A stretch of 40,259 bases of DNA from Deltaproteobacteria bacterium (GCA_007130885.1 SLRQ01000060.1:1-40259), one strand, 5' to 3'. Counted from the stretch's first letter, positions 23,545 through 32,463 are shown. Notes: generated by a model from the sequence alone, not told the origin. A program made the numbers and translations.

Positions 23545-25998
23545 ATGATGTTTTCATTTGGTGGTCGTCTGTTTTTGTTGCTTACACTCTTTGTTGTCGC
23601 CTGTTCAACCCTGAAGTCAGCGGTGTCTGGAGACGATACGAACGACGCGAAAAGCCCAGTTCTACTGGACGGCGATTTCCCGACTGTTGGCGCTTTCGAG
23701 CCATGGCCAGAAGATGATTTCACCCACATTGTGGTCCGTATGGACAGGATCGAGATTTTTTATCCAGACTCGGAGCTAAGAGAAGAAGAGAACGAACAGG
23801 AGCCAACACTTGTCATTGAATTGACGGCGGAGGGTGAGCTTCCCATTCAGGATAATAGACCCCATGTGAGGTTTCGTTCTTTGATTGATCTTTATCATGA
23901 CGACGAGAGACTAGCTTCAGAGGGCTCCATGGTCGTAGTGTCCATTGAGTCCGATCAGTCGGTGGATCTCGTTCGCGATGTGATTCATACCGTTTGGCGC
24001 TTTGGATATGAGACCCGATTTCTGGGCGTGCAAAATGCTGCCGGTCATATGGGACTAATCCCTCTTTCATCGCTGCAAATCAATTTAGCAAATAGGCGCA
24101 TGTCTCGTTGTGAGTGGGATGACACGGCGGGCTTATTACTTCTGGTAGCTCCAAATTCCTTCTTTTTGGATGGAACAACAGATGGAACCATGGTCGATTT
24201 TTCCAGGTGGGCCTATACGCGGCTAGTCGACGGGGAACTGAGTGGTGAATGGCCCGATCGACCCGGCGATTTGGAGATATTGAAGGCGGACTCTCTGGAA
24301 ACACTTTCGCAAGGAGCATTAAATTTCAGCGACTCTTATTTTGGAATTAGTCAGCTCGCCGTGGTTGGAGATAGAAGCCTAAAGTGGAGGCGAGTTGTGG
24401 AGGCCATCGACGCAGTCCGCGCTCCCGAGGGAAAAGTCATCGCCTCTGATCTATGCTTGCTCCCGATTGAACAATACGATCACTATCTCGAAATGCAGAC
24501 AAAAGGTCCGGAGTTCAGAAGAACATCCATAGATAGATCCTCCCTTCGAGAGAACACCTTTGTCACTCGCTGGAACACCGCCAATACCAATATTGTCCGT
24601 GACATGAATCAAATCACTCTTCCGCTGATCGAGGAAGGCTCCTACGACTTTACAATCGATTGGGGAGACGGAACCCAGAACCGAATAACCGCCTGGGATC
24701 AGCCAGAGCGAACTCACACGTACGAAGAGCCCGGGGAATATGTAATCACCATTGAAGGGGAGATCCTTGGTTGGAGCTTCCCTCAAAGCCACGGGCCCAG
24801 ACTATCGCGCCGCACTCACATCAACCGCGAGGGCGATCAGGAAAAATTGATCGAGATTGCTCAGTGGGGGCCCCTTCGCCTTGGTAATCGAGGGGGATAT
24901 TTCGCCGGCGCTTCAAGTCTGGAGATTACAGCAACGGACCTTCTGGATCTGACCGGAACTACGCGCCTCGATTGGATGTTCGCCGACTGTCGAAGTCTAA
25001 GCAATGTTCCGTCGATTAAAAGGTGGGATCTCTCGCAAGTCACGACGGTCAACGAGATGTTTGCCGGAGCCAAGAAGTTTAACTCGGAAATCGATAAGTG
25101 GGATGTATCCAACATCACGCAGATGGCTTATCTTTTCGCTGAAGCAGAGAGCTTTGATTGCCCAATCGGCAGTTGGGATATTTCCAATGTCACTGTTATG
25201 AGGGGTATGTTTCAAGACGCGAAAGCATTCAACCAGGACATCCGTAGCTGGGATATATCCAGTGTTCATAATCTGGGATACCTCTTTGATGCCGCCACAA
25301 GTTTCAATCAAGACATCGACGGGTGGGATATAACCCATCTGACCGATCTAACGGGGGTCTTCGCTGGGGCCGAGAGTTTCAATCAGGATATAAGTGGTTG
25401 GAATACCTCGAACGTAAGAAATATGACTAGCACGTTTCGAGGCGCGTCGAGCTTCAACCAGGACATCAGCTCATGGGATACCTCGCAGGTTCGCAGCATG
25501 TCGTCGACCTTTAAAGAAGCCGGCAGCTTCGACCAGGACATCAGCCCATGGGATACCTCGCAGGTTCGCAACATGTCGTCGACCTTTGAAAACACCAGCA
25601 GCTTTAACCAGGACATTAGTTCATGGGATGTATCGGCGGTAACGACTATGGCTCAAATGTTCAGTTTTGCCCGAGCGTTTGATCAGGATATTAGCGCGTG
25701 GAATACGTCTAATGTCGCCAATATGGATATGATGTTCTATTACGCTCGCAAATTCGATCAGGACATCGGCCAATGGGACGTTTCCAATGTTTCGAGCATG
25801 CGTTCTATGTTCGACGACGCGGCGCTCTCCGCAGATAACTACGATCGGATCTTACGTGGTTGGGCCGGCCAGGATGTGCAGAGAGAAGTGAATCTGGGAG
25901 CGAAAAGAGTATTGTATTCCACAGCCGCAGCGAGTGCTCGCCAGCATTTGATGGACGAGCTGGACTGGACCATCGAAGACGGCGGTATCGAGCAGTAG
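23545..25998 (+). CDS. BspA-type surface lipoprotein with DUF285 repeats
   Basis: An 817-aa predicted lipoprotein: signal FGGRLFLLLTLFVVACS with lipobox VVAC near residue 20. Residues about 25-350 are a non-repetitive globular part of unknown fold. A PKD-like strand set follows (YDFTIDWGDGTQN, HTYEEPGEYVITIEG). From about residue 460 to 765 run some twelve 25-residue DUF285 units of the form FNQDISSWDTSQVRNMSSTF, and the protein ends with the family's cap (NYDRILRGWA..DWTIEDGG). Such proteins mediate surface adhesion. Units around 25450-25670 are nearly identical in DNA, indicating recent expansion. Base composition is visibly lower in GC than both neighbours, suggesting horizontal transfer. 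ATG 23545 follows CGGAG; ATG 23548 is an alternative. Confidence 0.85.
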   Translation: MMFSFGGRLFLLLTLFVVACSTLKSAVSGDDTNDAKSPVLLDGDFPTVGAFEPWPEDDFTHIVVRMDRIEIFYPDSELREEENEQEPTLVIELTAEGELPIQDNRPHVRFRSLIDLYHDDERLASEGSMVVVSIESDQSVDLVRDVIHTVWRFGYETRFLGVQNAAGHMGLIPLSSLQINLANRRMSRCEWDDTAGLLLLVAPNSFFLDGTTDGTMVDFSRWAYTRLVDGELSGEWPDRPGDLEILKADSLETLSQGALNFSDSYFGISQLAVVGDRSLKWRRVVEAIDAVRAPEGKVIASDLCLLPIEQYDHYLEMQTKGPEFRRTSIDRSSLRENTFVTRWNTANTNIVRDMNQITLPLIEEGSYDFTIDWGDGTQNRITAWDQPERTHTYEEPGEYVITIEGEILGWSFPQSHGPRLSRRTHINREGDQEKLIEIAQWGPLRLGNRGGYFAGASSLEITATDLLDLTGTTRLDWMFADCRSLSNVPSIKRWDLSQVTTVNEMFAGAKKFNSEIDKWDVSNITQMAYLFAEAESFDCPIGSWDISNVTVMRGMFQDAKAFNQDIRSWDISSVHNLGYLFDAATSFNQDIDGWDITHLTDLTGVFAGAESFNQDISGWNTSNVRNMTSTFRGASSFNQDISSWDTSQVRSMSSTFKEAGSFDQDISPWDTSQVRNMSSTFENTSSFNQDISSWDVSAVTTMAQMFSFARAFDQDISAWNTSNVANMDMMFYYARKFDQDIGQWDVSNVSSMRSMFDDAALSADNYDRILRGWAGQDVQREVNLGAKRVLYSTAAASARQHLMDELDWTIEDGGIEQ

Positions 25999-26024
25999 AG
26001 CCTGCTTCGAGTGCGCTTTTTTTT
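25988..26024 (+). terminator. Probable rho-independent terminator
   Basis: A hairpin pairs TCGAGCAG (25988-25995) with CTGCTTCGA (26002-26010), with one bulged T and a six-base loop. Eight T residues follow at 26017-26024, after a six-base gap. It overlaps the stop codon of the DUF285 gene. Confidence 0.5.
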
Positions 26025-26130
26025 GGGGCTAGTGTTTCACAGCGCCGGGAACTATGGATAATGACCCCTCACGAGCCGCAAGAATTTCGAAGACTCGATC
26101 CGCCCGCTCTCACCCGGGCTGCCTGCTCCG

Positions 26131-28275
26131 ATGGATAAGACCGTAAAGAAGAGAACCGCCTCAGAGGCCGTGGCCCTGAACGCCGCCATCCAAGACGAAT
26201 CCGAGCACCTCGAGTGGCTGGAAGAGGTGGAGGGCGCTAGAGCCCTAGGCCTTGCAAGAGCCATGAATGAAGGAACCCTGGCGCGATTCCGGGCCGATCC
26301 CCGCTACTCCGAGTTTTACGAGCAGGCTCTAGAGGTGCTCGAGAGCACGGAACGCATTCCTTATGTCGACGTGCGAGGCGGCAAGCTTTGGAATCTGTGG
26401 CAGGACTCGGAGAGTATCCACGGCGTCTGGCGGCGGACGACCGTGGAGAGCTACGCAACGGACTCGCCGGTCTGGGAGATCGTCTTGGATCTCGACGCGC
26501 TGGCCAGTTTGGAAGAGACCAACTGGGTCTGGGCGGGCTCGAGCTGCCTCGCACCCGACTATCGTCACTGCATGTTGTCTCTCTCCGACGGCGGCTCCGA
26601 CTCCGCGGTGCACCGGGAGTTCGACACGCAAACGTGCCGCTTCGTTGACGATGGCTTCGTGATTCCGAGCACGAAGGGCGTAACGGAATGGATCGACACC
26701 GACACCCTGCTAGTGGCCACTGCTCTCGACGAAACCGAGACGACTACCTCGGGATATCCTTTCGTCGTAAAGCGCTGGAGACGGGGTACCGCCTTGAAGG
26801 ATGCGGAGCCGGTGTTCAGGGGGAGGCGTGAGGACGTCGTCGTCTGGCCCATCCGACTGCAGCATGGCGACGGTCCTCGCTACCTACTTGCCGCGCAGCG
26901 CGAGACCTTCTTCGAGGGCGTCTATTGGCTGCTATCCGATGACGCCGAGGCCGAGCCCCTGGCCATGCCGTTGCCACGCAAAGCCATCATCGAATGCCTG
27001 TTCCAAGATCAGCTCGTCTTCACCATCGCAGAGGAGTGGAGGCCTACCTTGGACGGCCCGAGATTCCCCGCTGGGGCGGTCCTATCCATCGACATGTCGA
27101 AGCTCGCTTCGGAGGGCGAGCTTCCGAAGGTTCGAAAAGTCTTCACACCGAATGAGCGTCAATCCATCGGATCCATGGGCGCGACGGCCAACACCCTGCT
27201 GATGGTGGTCAACGACAATGTTGTCAGCCGGCTGCGATCCTTCACCTTCGAGAAGGATGTGGGCTGGAAGAGCCGGTCTCTAGATGTCCCGGACAACTCC
27301 TCGATCACGGTGATCACGGCCGACGAGATGAGCGATCTCGCATACCTTGTCGTCTCGGGCTTCCTCACTCCCGAGACTCTCTACCGCGTCGGCGCCGATC
27401 TGACTCTCGAGCCGGCCAAATCCGCCCCGGCCTGGTTCGATTCGTCGGGCATGACCGTCGAGCAGCGCCACGCGAAGAGCACCGATGGAACGATGATCCC
27501 CTACTTCATCGTGCGAAGGGCCGATGCAGACGGTCCGCGGCCAACCTTGCTCCACGCCTACGGTGGCTTCAAAGTGTCGCGTGCACCCTCCTACGCGGGG
27601 GTGCTTGGAAGATTGTGGCTGGAGAGAGGCGGCACGTACGTGATGGCCAACATCCGCGGTGGTGGAGAGTTCGGGCCTCTTTGGCATCAGGCGGGGCTAC
27701 GGACGAAGCGCCAGCGGATCTTCGATGACCTTATCGCGGTCGCCGAGAACCTCATCGCCTGCCGCGAAACGACGGTCGACAGGCTCGGGGTGGTAGGGGG
27801 TTCGAACGGCGGTCTTCTGACCGGTGTGATGTACACCCAGAGACCCGACCTCTTCGGCGCCGTGGTGACCCAGGTGCCGCTACTCGACATGCTGCGCTTC
27901 CATCTACTCCTCGCCGGAGCCAGCTGGCAGGACGAGTACGGCTTCCCCGACGAGAACCCCGAGGAGAGGAAGTTTCTGCGTTCGATCTCGCCCCTGCACA
28001 ACGTTCGAACGGACGGCGACTACCCACCGATTTTCATTTTGACATCGACCAAGGACGATCGGGTTCATCCGGGCCACGCCCGCAAGCTCGCTCACCTCCT
28101 GAACGAGCTGGGTCATGAGGTGCTGTACTACGAGAACATCGAGGGAGGGCACTCGGCGGCGGCGAACCTTCGAGAGACAGCGCGGCGCTCGGCACTCGAG
28201 TACTGCTTCTTTATGCAGACCTTGATGGATGGACCCGAGAAGGGCTCGGAGATCAAGGGTTCTCGCTCGCAATAG
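26131..28275 (+). CDS. Prolyl oligopeptidase family serine peptidase
   Basis: A 714-aa S9-family peptidase. Residues up to about 440 correspond to the beta-propeller that gates access; the C-terminal alpha/beta hydrolase holds the catalytic triad. The nucleophile Ser558 lies in GGSNGG, the Asp in TSTKDDRVHPGHA and the His in NIEGGHSAAAN. LLHAYGGFKVS and YVMANIRGGGEFGPLWHQAG are the usual oxyanion and substrate-binding blocks. It cleaves after proline in short peptides if it behaves like the family. No signal peptide, so probably cytosolic. A C-terminal KGSEIKGSRSQ tail is extra. It stands alone between the terminator upstream and the convergent exporter gene. Confidence 0.9.
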   Translation: MDKTVKKRTASEAVALNAAIQDESEHLEWLEEVEGARALGLARAMNEGTLARFRADPRYSEFYEQALEVLESTERIPYVDVRGGKLWNLWQDSESIHGVWRRTTVESYATDSPVWEIVLDLDALASLEETNWVWAGSSCLAPDYRHCMLSLSDGGSDSAVHREFDTQTCRFVDDGFVIPSTKGVTEWIDTDTLLVATALDETETTTSGYPFVVKRWRRGTALKDAEPVFRGRREDVVVWPIRLQHGDGPRYLLAAQRETFFEGVYWLLSDDAEAEPLAMPLPRKAIIECLFQDQLVFTIAEEWRPTLDGPRFPAGAVLSIDMSKLASEGELPKVRKVFTPNERQSIGSMGATANTLLMVVNDNVVSRLRSFTFEKDVGWKSRSLDVPDNSSITVITADEMSDLAYLVVSGFLTPETLYRVGADLTLEPAKSAPAWFDSSGMTVEQRHAKSTDGTMIPYFIVRRADADGPRPTLLHAYGGFKVSRAPSYAGVLGRLWLERGGTYVMANIRGGGEFGPLWHQAGLRTKRQRIFDDLIAVAENLIACRETTVDRLGVVGGSNGGLLTGVMYTQRPDLFGAVVTQVPLLDMLRFHLLLAGASWQDEYGFPDENPEERKFLRSISPLHNVRTDGDYPPIFILTSTKDDRVHPGHARKLAHLLNELGHEVLYYENIEGGHSAAANLRETARRSALEYCFFMQTLMDGPEKGSEIKGSRSQ

Positions 28276-28329
28276 TGACGCGCCACGTCCTGTCTCTTTT
28301 CTCGGACGACCGAAGTTTTGCGCGGTCTG

Positions 28330-29118
28330 TCAGATCAATCCGCTGCCAAGGAGCAGCGCAATGAGAATCAGGAGAGAGCCGGTAATTCGCTGTACCGTGA
28401 TCATCGTGATCTTCGGTAGAGCCCGCTTACCGATCACGACTCCACTGAAAGCAGCTAATGCTCCTGCTAACACGAGCCCTCCTTCGCGGCTGTGCACGAG
28501 ATCCCCAAGCTGTGCTCCAAACAAGATCGCTCCGTAACCCACTAGTCTCACGAGGTCTACCATCAAGCCGATTATCGCGTTCGTGCCCACGAAGGCTTGG
28601 GGCGAAATGCCGACCTTGGCCAAGAATGCGGACCGAAGTGCTCCTTGATGGCCCGAGAGGCCACCAAAGAATCCGGAGAGAACACCACCAAGCGGGAGGT
28701 ATCGTTTGTCGAACTCCAGCTTTGCGAACTTCGGATGAAGCTCGATCAGCGCAAATGCCCCCATGAGCAGACCCATGGCCAGCTTCAGCGGGGTAACGAT
28801 TGCCTGCCGCCCCAGCACCGAGTAGGTCCAGAGTTCAGGGATATTGGCCAAAAGCGAAAGAACGTAGACTCCGGCGAAGGCCGCGACAATGGCTGGAAGG
28901 CCGAACCGCACCACCAACTTCAGATCGGCTAGCTTGCCGAGTAGCGATGCCTTTAGCACGTTGTTGGCTGCATGGACCAACGCAGTTGCCGCGACTGCAA
29001 GCTCGACGGGAAGGAACAGCGCAAAGACCGGAAGCAGCATGGTTCCAAGCCCGAAACCGGAATACATGGTTAGAGCCGAGGCCCCAGCCGCCGCGATGAC
29101 AACAAGCAGGAAATCCAT
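28330..29118 (-). CDS. TauE/SafE family anion exporter
   Basis: A 262-aa polytopic membrane protein of the TauE/SafE (TSUP) family, whose members export sulfite, sulfoacetate or related organosulfur anions. It opens FLLVVIAAAGASALTMYSGFGLGTMLLP and shows the internal repeat of the family (AGVYVLSLLANIP; LPLGGVLSGFFGGLSGHQGALRSAFL). It has about eight hydrophobic helices ending LLILIALLLGSGLI. Substrate cannot be told from sequence. The cysteine-biosynthesis genes 2-4 kb away make a sulfur compound plausible, but there is no operon link. It converges on the peptidase gene. Confidence 0.85.
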   Translation of the reverse strand: MDFLLVVIAAAGASALTMYSGFGLGTMLLPVFALFLPVELAVAATALVHAANNVLKASLLGKLADLKLVVRFGLPAIVAAFAGVYVLSLLANIPELWTYSVLGRQAIVTPLKLAMGLLMGAFALIELHPKFAKLEFDKRYLPLGGVLSGFFGGLSGHQGALRSAFLAKVGISPQAFVGTNAIIGLMVDLVRLVGYGAILFGAQLGDLVHSREGGLVLAGALAAFSGVVIGKRALPKITMITVQRITGSLLILIALLLGSGLI

Positions 29119-29137
29119 GTGTGGCCATTATCCTCAC

Positions 29138-29260
29138 TCCGACGACCGGATGACCAGCCAGGTCGTTGAAATCCTCTATCCCAAGCAGTGCATGCACGAG
29201 GCCGCTGTCTCTTACATATACTTGCGACTTGACCTGGCGCTTGCCGATATTCGTGCGGAA
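29138..29260 (-). pseudogene. AAA/DUF4143 ATPase, middle fragment
   Basis: The minus strand encodes [20 protein letters not shown], then HALLGIEDFNDLAGHPVVG. This is the unmistakable [35 protein letters not shown] block at the start of the DUF4143 domain. Both flanks are lost. It represents a different subfamily from the intact gene at 4506. The rest of 29119-29501 holds nothing else recognisable. Confidence 0.7.
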
Positions 29261-29501
29261 TACCCACCCCTCGAAGCGTGTTCCGCTCAAATCCCTGTCC
29301 GCGGATCCCTTCCGCCGGCCGAGATGTGGCCGCGCACCGCTCCTTGGAGAGATGTCGAAGCACCCCACCCCATCCTGTCACGCTCCATCCCCGGGCCAGG
29401 TTCGCCTCGAGCGTGCATGGACCATCAAGGAACTTGCACGGCGCCAGGATGCCAAGAAGAGGAAGTCATGAGGACATTTCTCTCATCCCGGGAGTTTCGG
29501 A

Positions 29502-30164
29502 ATGAGCGCTTGTTGCGATAAGACTTCCGAGGCCCTTCGGCACCCGCGAACCCGGCAGCGTGGGGTTCTGATCGCAGTGCTGTGGATCAACGTGGTGATG
29601 TTCTTCGTCGAGCTCGGCGCCGGCCTTTACACCGGTTCGGCGGCGCTCACCGCTGATGCCCTCGACAATCTTGGAGACGCCTTTGTTTATGGAATCAGTC
29701 TGTACGTGTTGTACCGCTCGATTCGATGGCGAGCCGGCGCCGCCCTGGTGAAAGGTCTCATTCAGCTTGCGTTCGGGATTGGCGTGCTCATCTACGTGGG
29801 GCATCGAATCTCTGTTGGCATCGCTCCGGTATCATGGATGATGGTGTCGGTGGCCAGCGTCGCCTTGATCGCGAATCTCACCTGTTTTCTCCTGCTCATG
29901 CGTCACCGCCGGGATGACATCAACATGCGCTCGGTCTGGCTGTGCTCGCGCAACGATGTCATCGGCAACATCGGGGTCATCGTGGCAGCGGGGTTCGTAC
30001 ACCTGACCGCCAGCCATTGGCCGGACGTCATCGTCGGCGCACTGATTGCCGCGGTGTTTCTGAAGACGGCCGCCAACGTCCTTCGCGAGAGCATCTATGC
30101 GTTACGTCACGGCGAAGAGCGGACGAGTGGCGACACTTCGCGACTCGAGCAGCGGTGCGACTAA
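29502..30164 (+). CDS. Cation diffusion facilitator-type transporter, short form
   Basis: A 220-aa membrane protein of the CDF family, which exchanges divalent metals such as Zn, Co or Fe for protons. Six helices are visible, including LIAVLWINVVMFFVELGAG, GIGVLIYVGHRISV and IVGALIAAVFLKTA. The two metal-site motifs are in place: LTADALDNLGDAF in helix 2 and CSRNDVIGNIGVI in helix 5. It lacks the cytoplasmic C-terminal dimerisation domain, as many short bacterial members do. A Cys pair (SACCDK) at the very N-terminus might bind metal. ATG 29502; no ribosome binding site of note and no operon partner. Confidence 0.85.
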   Translation: MSACCDKTSEALRHPRTRQRGVLIAVLWINVVMFFVELGAGLYTGSAALTADALDNLGDAFVYGISLYVLYRSIRWRAGAALVKGLIQLAFGIGVLIYVGHRISVGIAPVSWMMVSVASVALIANLTCFLLLMRHRRDDINMRSVWLCSRNDVIGNIGVIVAAGFVHLTASHWPDVIVGALIAAVFLKTAANVLRESIYALRHGEERTSGDTSRLEQRCD

Positions 30165-30208
30165 GGGCCCGCCGCGAAATATCCTGTCCGTTACGAGGGC
30201 CGATCCAT

Positions 30209-30280
30209 CCCGCCTGGCTGCGGCGCGCGTCGCTTACATAGCAAGGGCTATGCTGCGCTCCCCGCTCCTTGCCAGGCGGG
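30209..30280. repeat. 72-bp nested inverted-repeat element
   Basis: Perfect arms CCCGCCTGGC (30209-30218) and GCCAGGCGGG (30271-30280) enclose a second perfect hairpin CATAGC-AAGG-GCTATG (30237-30252). The intervening arms are GC-rich and partly complementary. It sits just 3' of the CDF gene. It could be a repetitive extragenic palindrome, a miniature element or a structured 3' end. No T-tract follows. Confidence 0.55.
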
Positions 30281-30323
30281 CGTCTCGACCCTCTCACTTG
30301 GCCAGGTTATTTCCCGGCGGACC

Positions 30324-30490
30324 CTAAGGGCTCGCGTGAGAATCTCGTCCGGCGCGGATCTCGACCTCTACGAGACCTGCGTCGCGGAGGCCGGCCAGGT
30401 ATTCCTCCTAACAAATTGCTCAGCTGATGCAGGACGAGTAGAGATCCGCCATCTTGCGGATCTCGGCCGGAAGTCCTTGGCCACGGTGTC
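30324..30490 (-). pseudogene. Arsenite methyltransferase-like (ArsM) C-terminal fossil
   Basis: On the minus strand one frame reads GLPAEIRKMADLYSSCIS, stop, AIC, stop, EEYLAGLRDAGLVEVEI. This matches the C-terminal part of ArsM-type methyltransferases (LP.E.R....YAGCI.GAL..EEYL..L..AGF..VEI) with two nonsense codons. The SAM-binding and arsenic-binding Cys regions are not visible upstream. An embedded perfect inverted repeat, GAGATCCGC/GCGGATCTC at 30441-30464, coincides with the EIRKMADL codons. The remaining bases of 30165-30676 outside this and the palindrome show no gene. Confidence 0.5.
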
Positions 30491-30676
30491 CGGCACCATT
30501 GCATTGTCATGCAAGTGCTGGGATCTGTTACTCCATGCAAAGAAGCCATCGAGTAAGCTAGGAAGACGATCTGAAATGGATACCAAGCAGCTGACGGGTG
30601 TGGTGTAGTGCGTCATAGAGAAGATGCGTCATCCCCCCTGTACCGACAGCTACCGACAGAAAGGAGGTCATCGGCG

Positions 30677-31033
30677 ATGACCATCAAACGGCAAGACTCC
30701 TCTGGAGGATTACCACATTCGGAACCGGTCGATCTTCCGGAGCTGATTGCGTATCAGGACGGGGCGATCGTCAGTCGCACCCTGGTCAAAAAAAACGGCG
30801 GCACGCTCACGCTTTTCGCCTTCGATGCCGGCCAGGAGCTATCGGAGCACACCGCTCCCTTCGACGCTGTAGTGCAGATTCTCGACGGCGAGGCCGAGCT
30901 GGTCATCGGCGGCGAGAAGGTGCCAGCCCGCATGGGGCAGACGGTCATGATGCCCGCAGACGTGCCACACGCGGTCCGTGCAGCGGGGCGCTTCAAGATG
31001 CTCTTGGTGATGATCCGCGAGGTCAACGGCTGA
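30677..31033 (+). CDS. Single-domain cupin protein
   Basis: A 118-aa cupin. It has the first cupin motif in relaxed form, DAGQELSEHTAPFDAVVQILDGEAEL, and the second, RMGQTVMMPADVPHAVRA, with one His in each that could hold a metal. The usual His-x-His of motif 1 is reduced to a single His. Proteins of this size and sequence are common in anaerobes and of unknown substrate. The start is firm: AAGGAGGT lies 8 nt before ATG 30677. It is monocistronic. Confidence 0.85.
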   Translation: MTIKRQDSSGGLPHSEPVDLPELIAYQDGAIVSRTLVKKNGGTLTLFAFDAGQELSEHTAPFDAVVQILDGEAELVIGGEKVPARMGQTVMMPADVPHAVRAAGRFKMLLVMIREVNG

Positions 31034-31350
31034 TTCGAATCGCAGTTGGGCGTTCATCGACCGGCAGCAACGAGAAGCGCATCCGGTAAGAGACTCAATA
31101 GCGTCAGGGTCATGATCTAGATCTACTTCCAAGGTCACCATTCGCCGGCCTGTTACCTGTACGGTGATTGCCAAGAGCTGTGGGACTATACCCGCAAGCG
31201 CGTCGAGCGCTGTCTGTTCGGCAAAGCAAAGACAAGACCGGCCCTCCTCGACGTACGGGTGAGTACGCCTGCGTCGGGCTACGGTCCGGGAGCGCCGGAT
31301 CCGCGGCCACCTCCACGGCCTCGCGACGGTGTACCGTGAATATGTTGGGT
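31034..31350. other. Non-coding or decayed 317-bp stretch
   Basis: No gene is assigned. A minus-strand frame around 31060-31260 (GRSCLCFAEQTALDAL, GRRMVTLEVDLDHDPDAIES) looks mildly protein-like but has no start and no recognised family. A GGGTTCAAATCCC word at 31345-31357 resembles a tRNA T-arm, but no tRNA can be folded around it. Confidence 0.35.
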
Positions 31351-32313
31351 TCAAATCCCCGAGCCACCGTCGAATCGTTCCTCGCGCGTCTGGGCTTGTG
31401 TCACGCGGGCCCCCGGCGGAACATCCCGATCTATCCAGACATTGCCGCCGATGACTGTCCCTCTGCCGATGGTTACGCGCCCGAGGATGGTGGCGCCCGC
31501 ATAGATGATTACGTCGTCTTCTACCCACGGGTGCCGTGGCACATTCTTCAAGGGACGGCCGTTCCCGTCTAGGGGGAAGCTCTTCGCTCCCAGGGTTACG
31601 CCTTGATAGATTCTCACCCTGTCGCCAATCTCGGCGGTCTCTCCGATCACGACGCCGGTTCCATGGTCGATGAAGAAGCTTTTGCCCACCTTGGCCCCAG
31701 GGTGTATGTCGATGCCGGTCCTAGAATGCGCATACTCGGTGATCATTCGTGGGATCAGGGGGACTCCCTTTTCGTGTAGTTCGTGAGCTAGACGAAAGCA
31801 CGTTAAGGCTTGCACCCCCGGGTAGCAGAACACGGCTTCGTCGGGGCTTCTGGCCGCTGGGTCGCCTTCGTAGGCCGCCCGTACATCGGTTGCAAGAAGT
31901 CGCTGAATCTTCGGAAGACGCGTGAGAAAATCTTTAGTGATTTCCAGAGCCTGTTGTTCACAGGTTGCGCAGTCGGTTGTTTCATCCTCGTCGCAGGCGA
32001 AGCAAAGGCCGCGGCGTACTTGCTCATGCAGTCGTTTGAAGATCCGATCCAGCGTGGCTCCCACGTGAAACGCCATGCTCGAGCGGCAGACGTCGGTGTT
32101 GCCGAAATAGCCGGGAAAAAGCACCGAGCGAAGCTCCTCCACAATCTCCATCACCATATCCTTGGATGGAAGCGCGTCGCGCCCTGGCCCCCGCAGCACA
32201 CCGGGCCTTCCTCCGGTGTAAGCAAGACAAAGCGACGAGACGATGCCGGCGAAATCGTCTCCGGGCTCGATGGTGGGGTGCATCGATCTCATTTCTTGGT
32301 GCTTGTCTTCCAT
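31351..32313 (-). CDS. cysE: Serine O-acetyltransferase (EpsC-type)
   Basis: A roughly 320-aa serine acetyltransferase, making O-acetylserine from serine and acetyl-CoA, the first committed step of cysteine synthesis. The N-terminal helical domain carries a Cys cluster (FACDEDETTDCATCEQQ). The acetyltransferase begins ATDVRAAYEGDPAA and FCYPGVQALTCFRLAHELH and proceeds to the left-handed beta-helix: GIDIHPGAKVGKSFFIDHGT, GVVIGETAEIGDRVRIYQGV, VIIYAGATILG. I prefer ATG 32313 (AAGGA 7 nt upstream); ATG 32367 would add 18 polar residues. It is divergent from the Rrf2 gene and shares its operator. The Cys-rich N-terminus is notable and could sense metal or redox state. Confidence 0.88.
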   Translation of the reverse strand: MEDKHQEMRSMHPTIEPGDDFAGIVSSLCLAYTGGRPGVLRGPGRDALPSKDMVMEIVEELRSVLFPGYFGNTDVCRSSMAFHVGATLDRIFKRLHEQVRRGLCFACDEDETTDCATCEQQALEITKDFLTRLPKIQRLLATDVRAAYEGDPAARSPDEAVFCYPGVQALTCFRLAHELHEKGVPLIPRMITEYAHSRTGIDIHPGAKVGKSFFIDHGTGVVIGETAEIGDRVRIYQGVTLGAKSFPLDGNGRPLKNVPRHPWVEDDVIIYAGATILGRVTIGRGTVIGGNVWIDRDVPPGARVTQAQTREERFDGGSGI

Positions 32314-32420
32314 GTCCGAGTCCTTGGAGGATCCCACAGCGAATAGCTCGTCTTTCTTGTCTTTCATGTCTCGACTCGAGACGCCGTTGGAGGGGGGAAT
32401 GTCCGTACTCTTGCCGACGT

Positions 32421-32449
32421 AGATTACACAGCAGCAGGATAGTAGTCAA
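32421..32449 (-). promoter_or_regulatory. Promoter of the serine acetyltransferase gene
   Basis: On the minus strand TTGACT (32444-32449) and TAATCT (32421-32426) are separated by exactly 17 bases, a good sigma-70-type promoter pointing at the acetyltransferase gene. Its -35 box is the left arm of the palindrome at 32445-32463. Confidence 0.55.
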
Positions 32450-32463
32450 CTAATTCGGTTGAC
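32445..32463. promoter_or_regulatory. Palindromic operator shared by divergent promoters
   Basis: GTCAAC-N7-GTTGAC is a perfect 6-bp inverted repeat. Its arms provide the core of the -35 boxes of both divergent promoters, so one bound regulator would block both. The adjacent Rrf2-family gene is the obvious candidate, by analogy with CymR and IscR; binding is not shown. Confidence 0.55.

Noticed and set aside
31340..31375. GGGTTCAAATCCC resembles a tRNA T-arm, with CCGAGCCACC like an acceptor end
   Set aside because: The T-stem is incomplete and no anticodon arm or matching 5' acceptor strand (GGCTCGG) exists upstream; part of it lies at the 3' end of the acetyltransferase gene.
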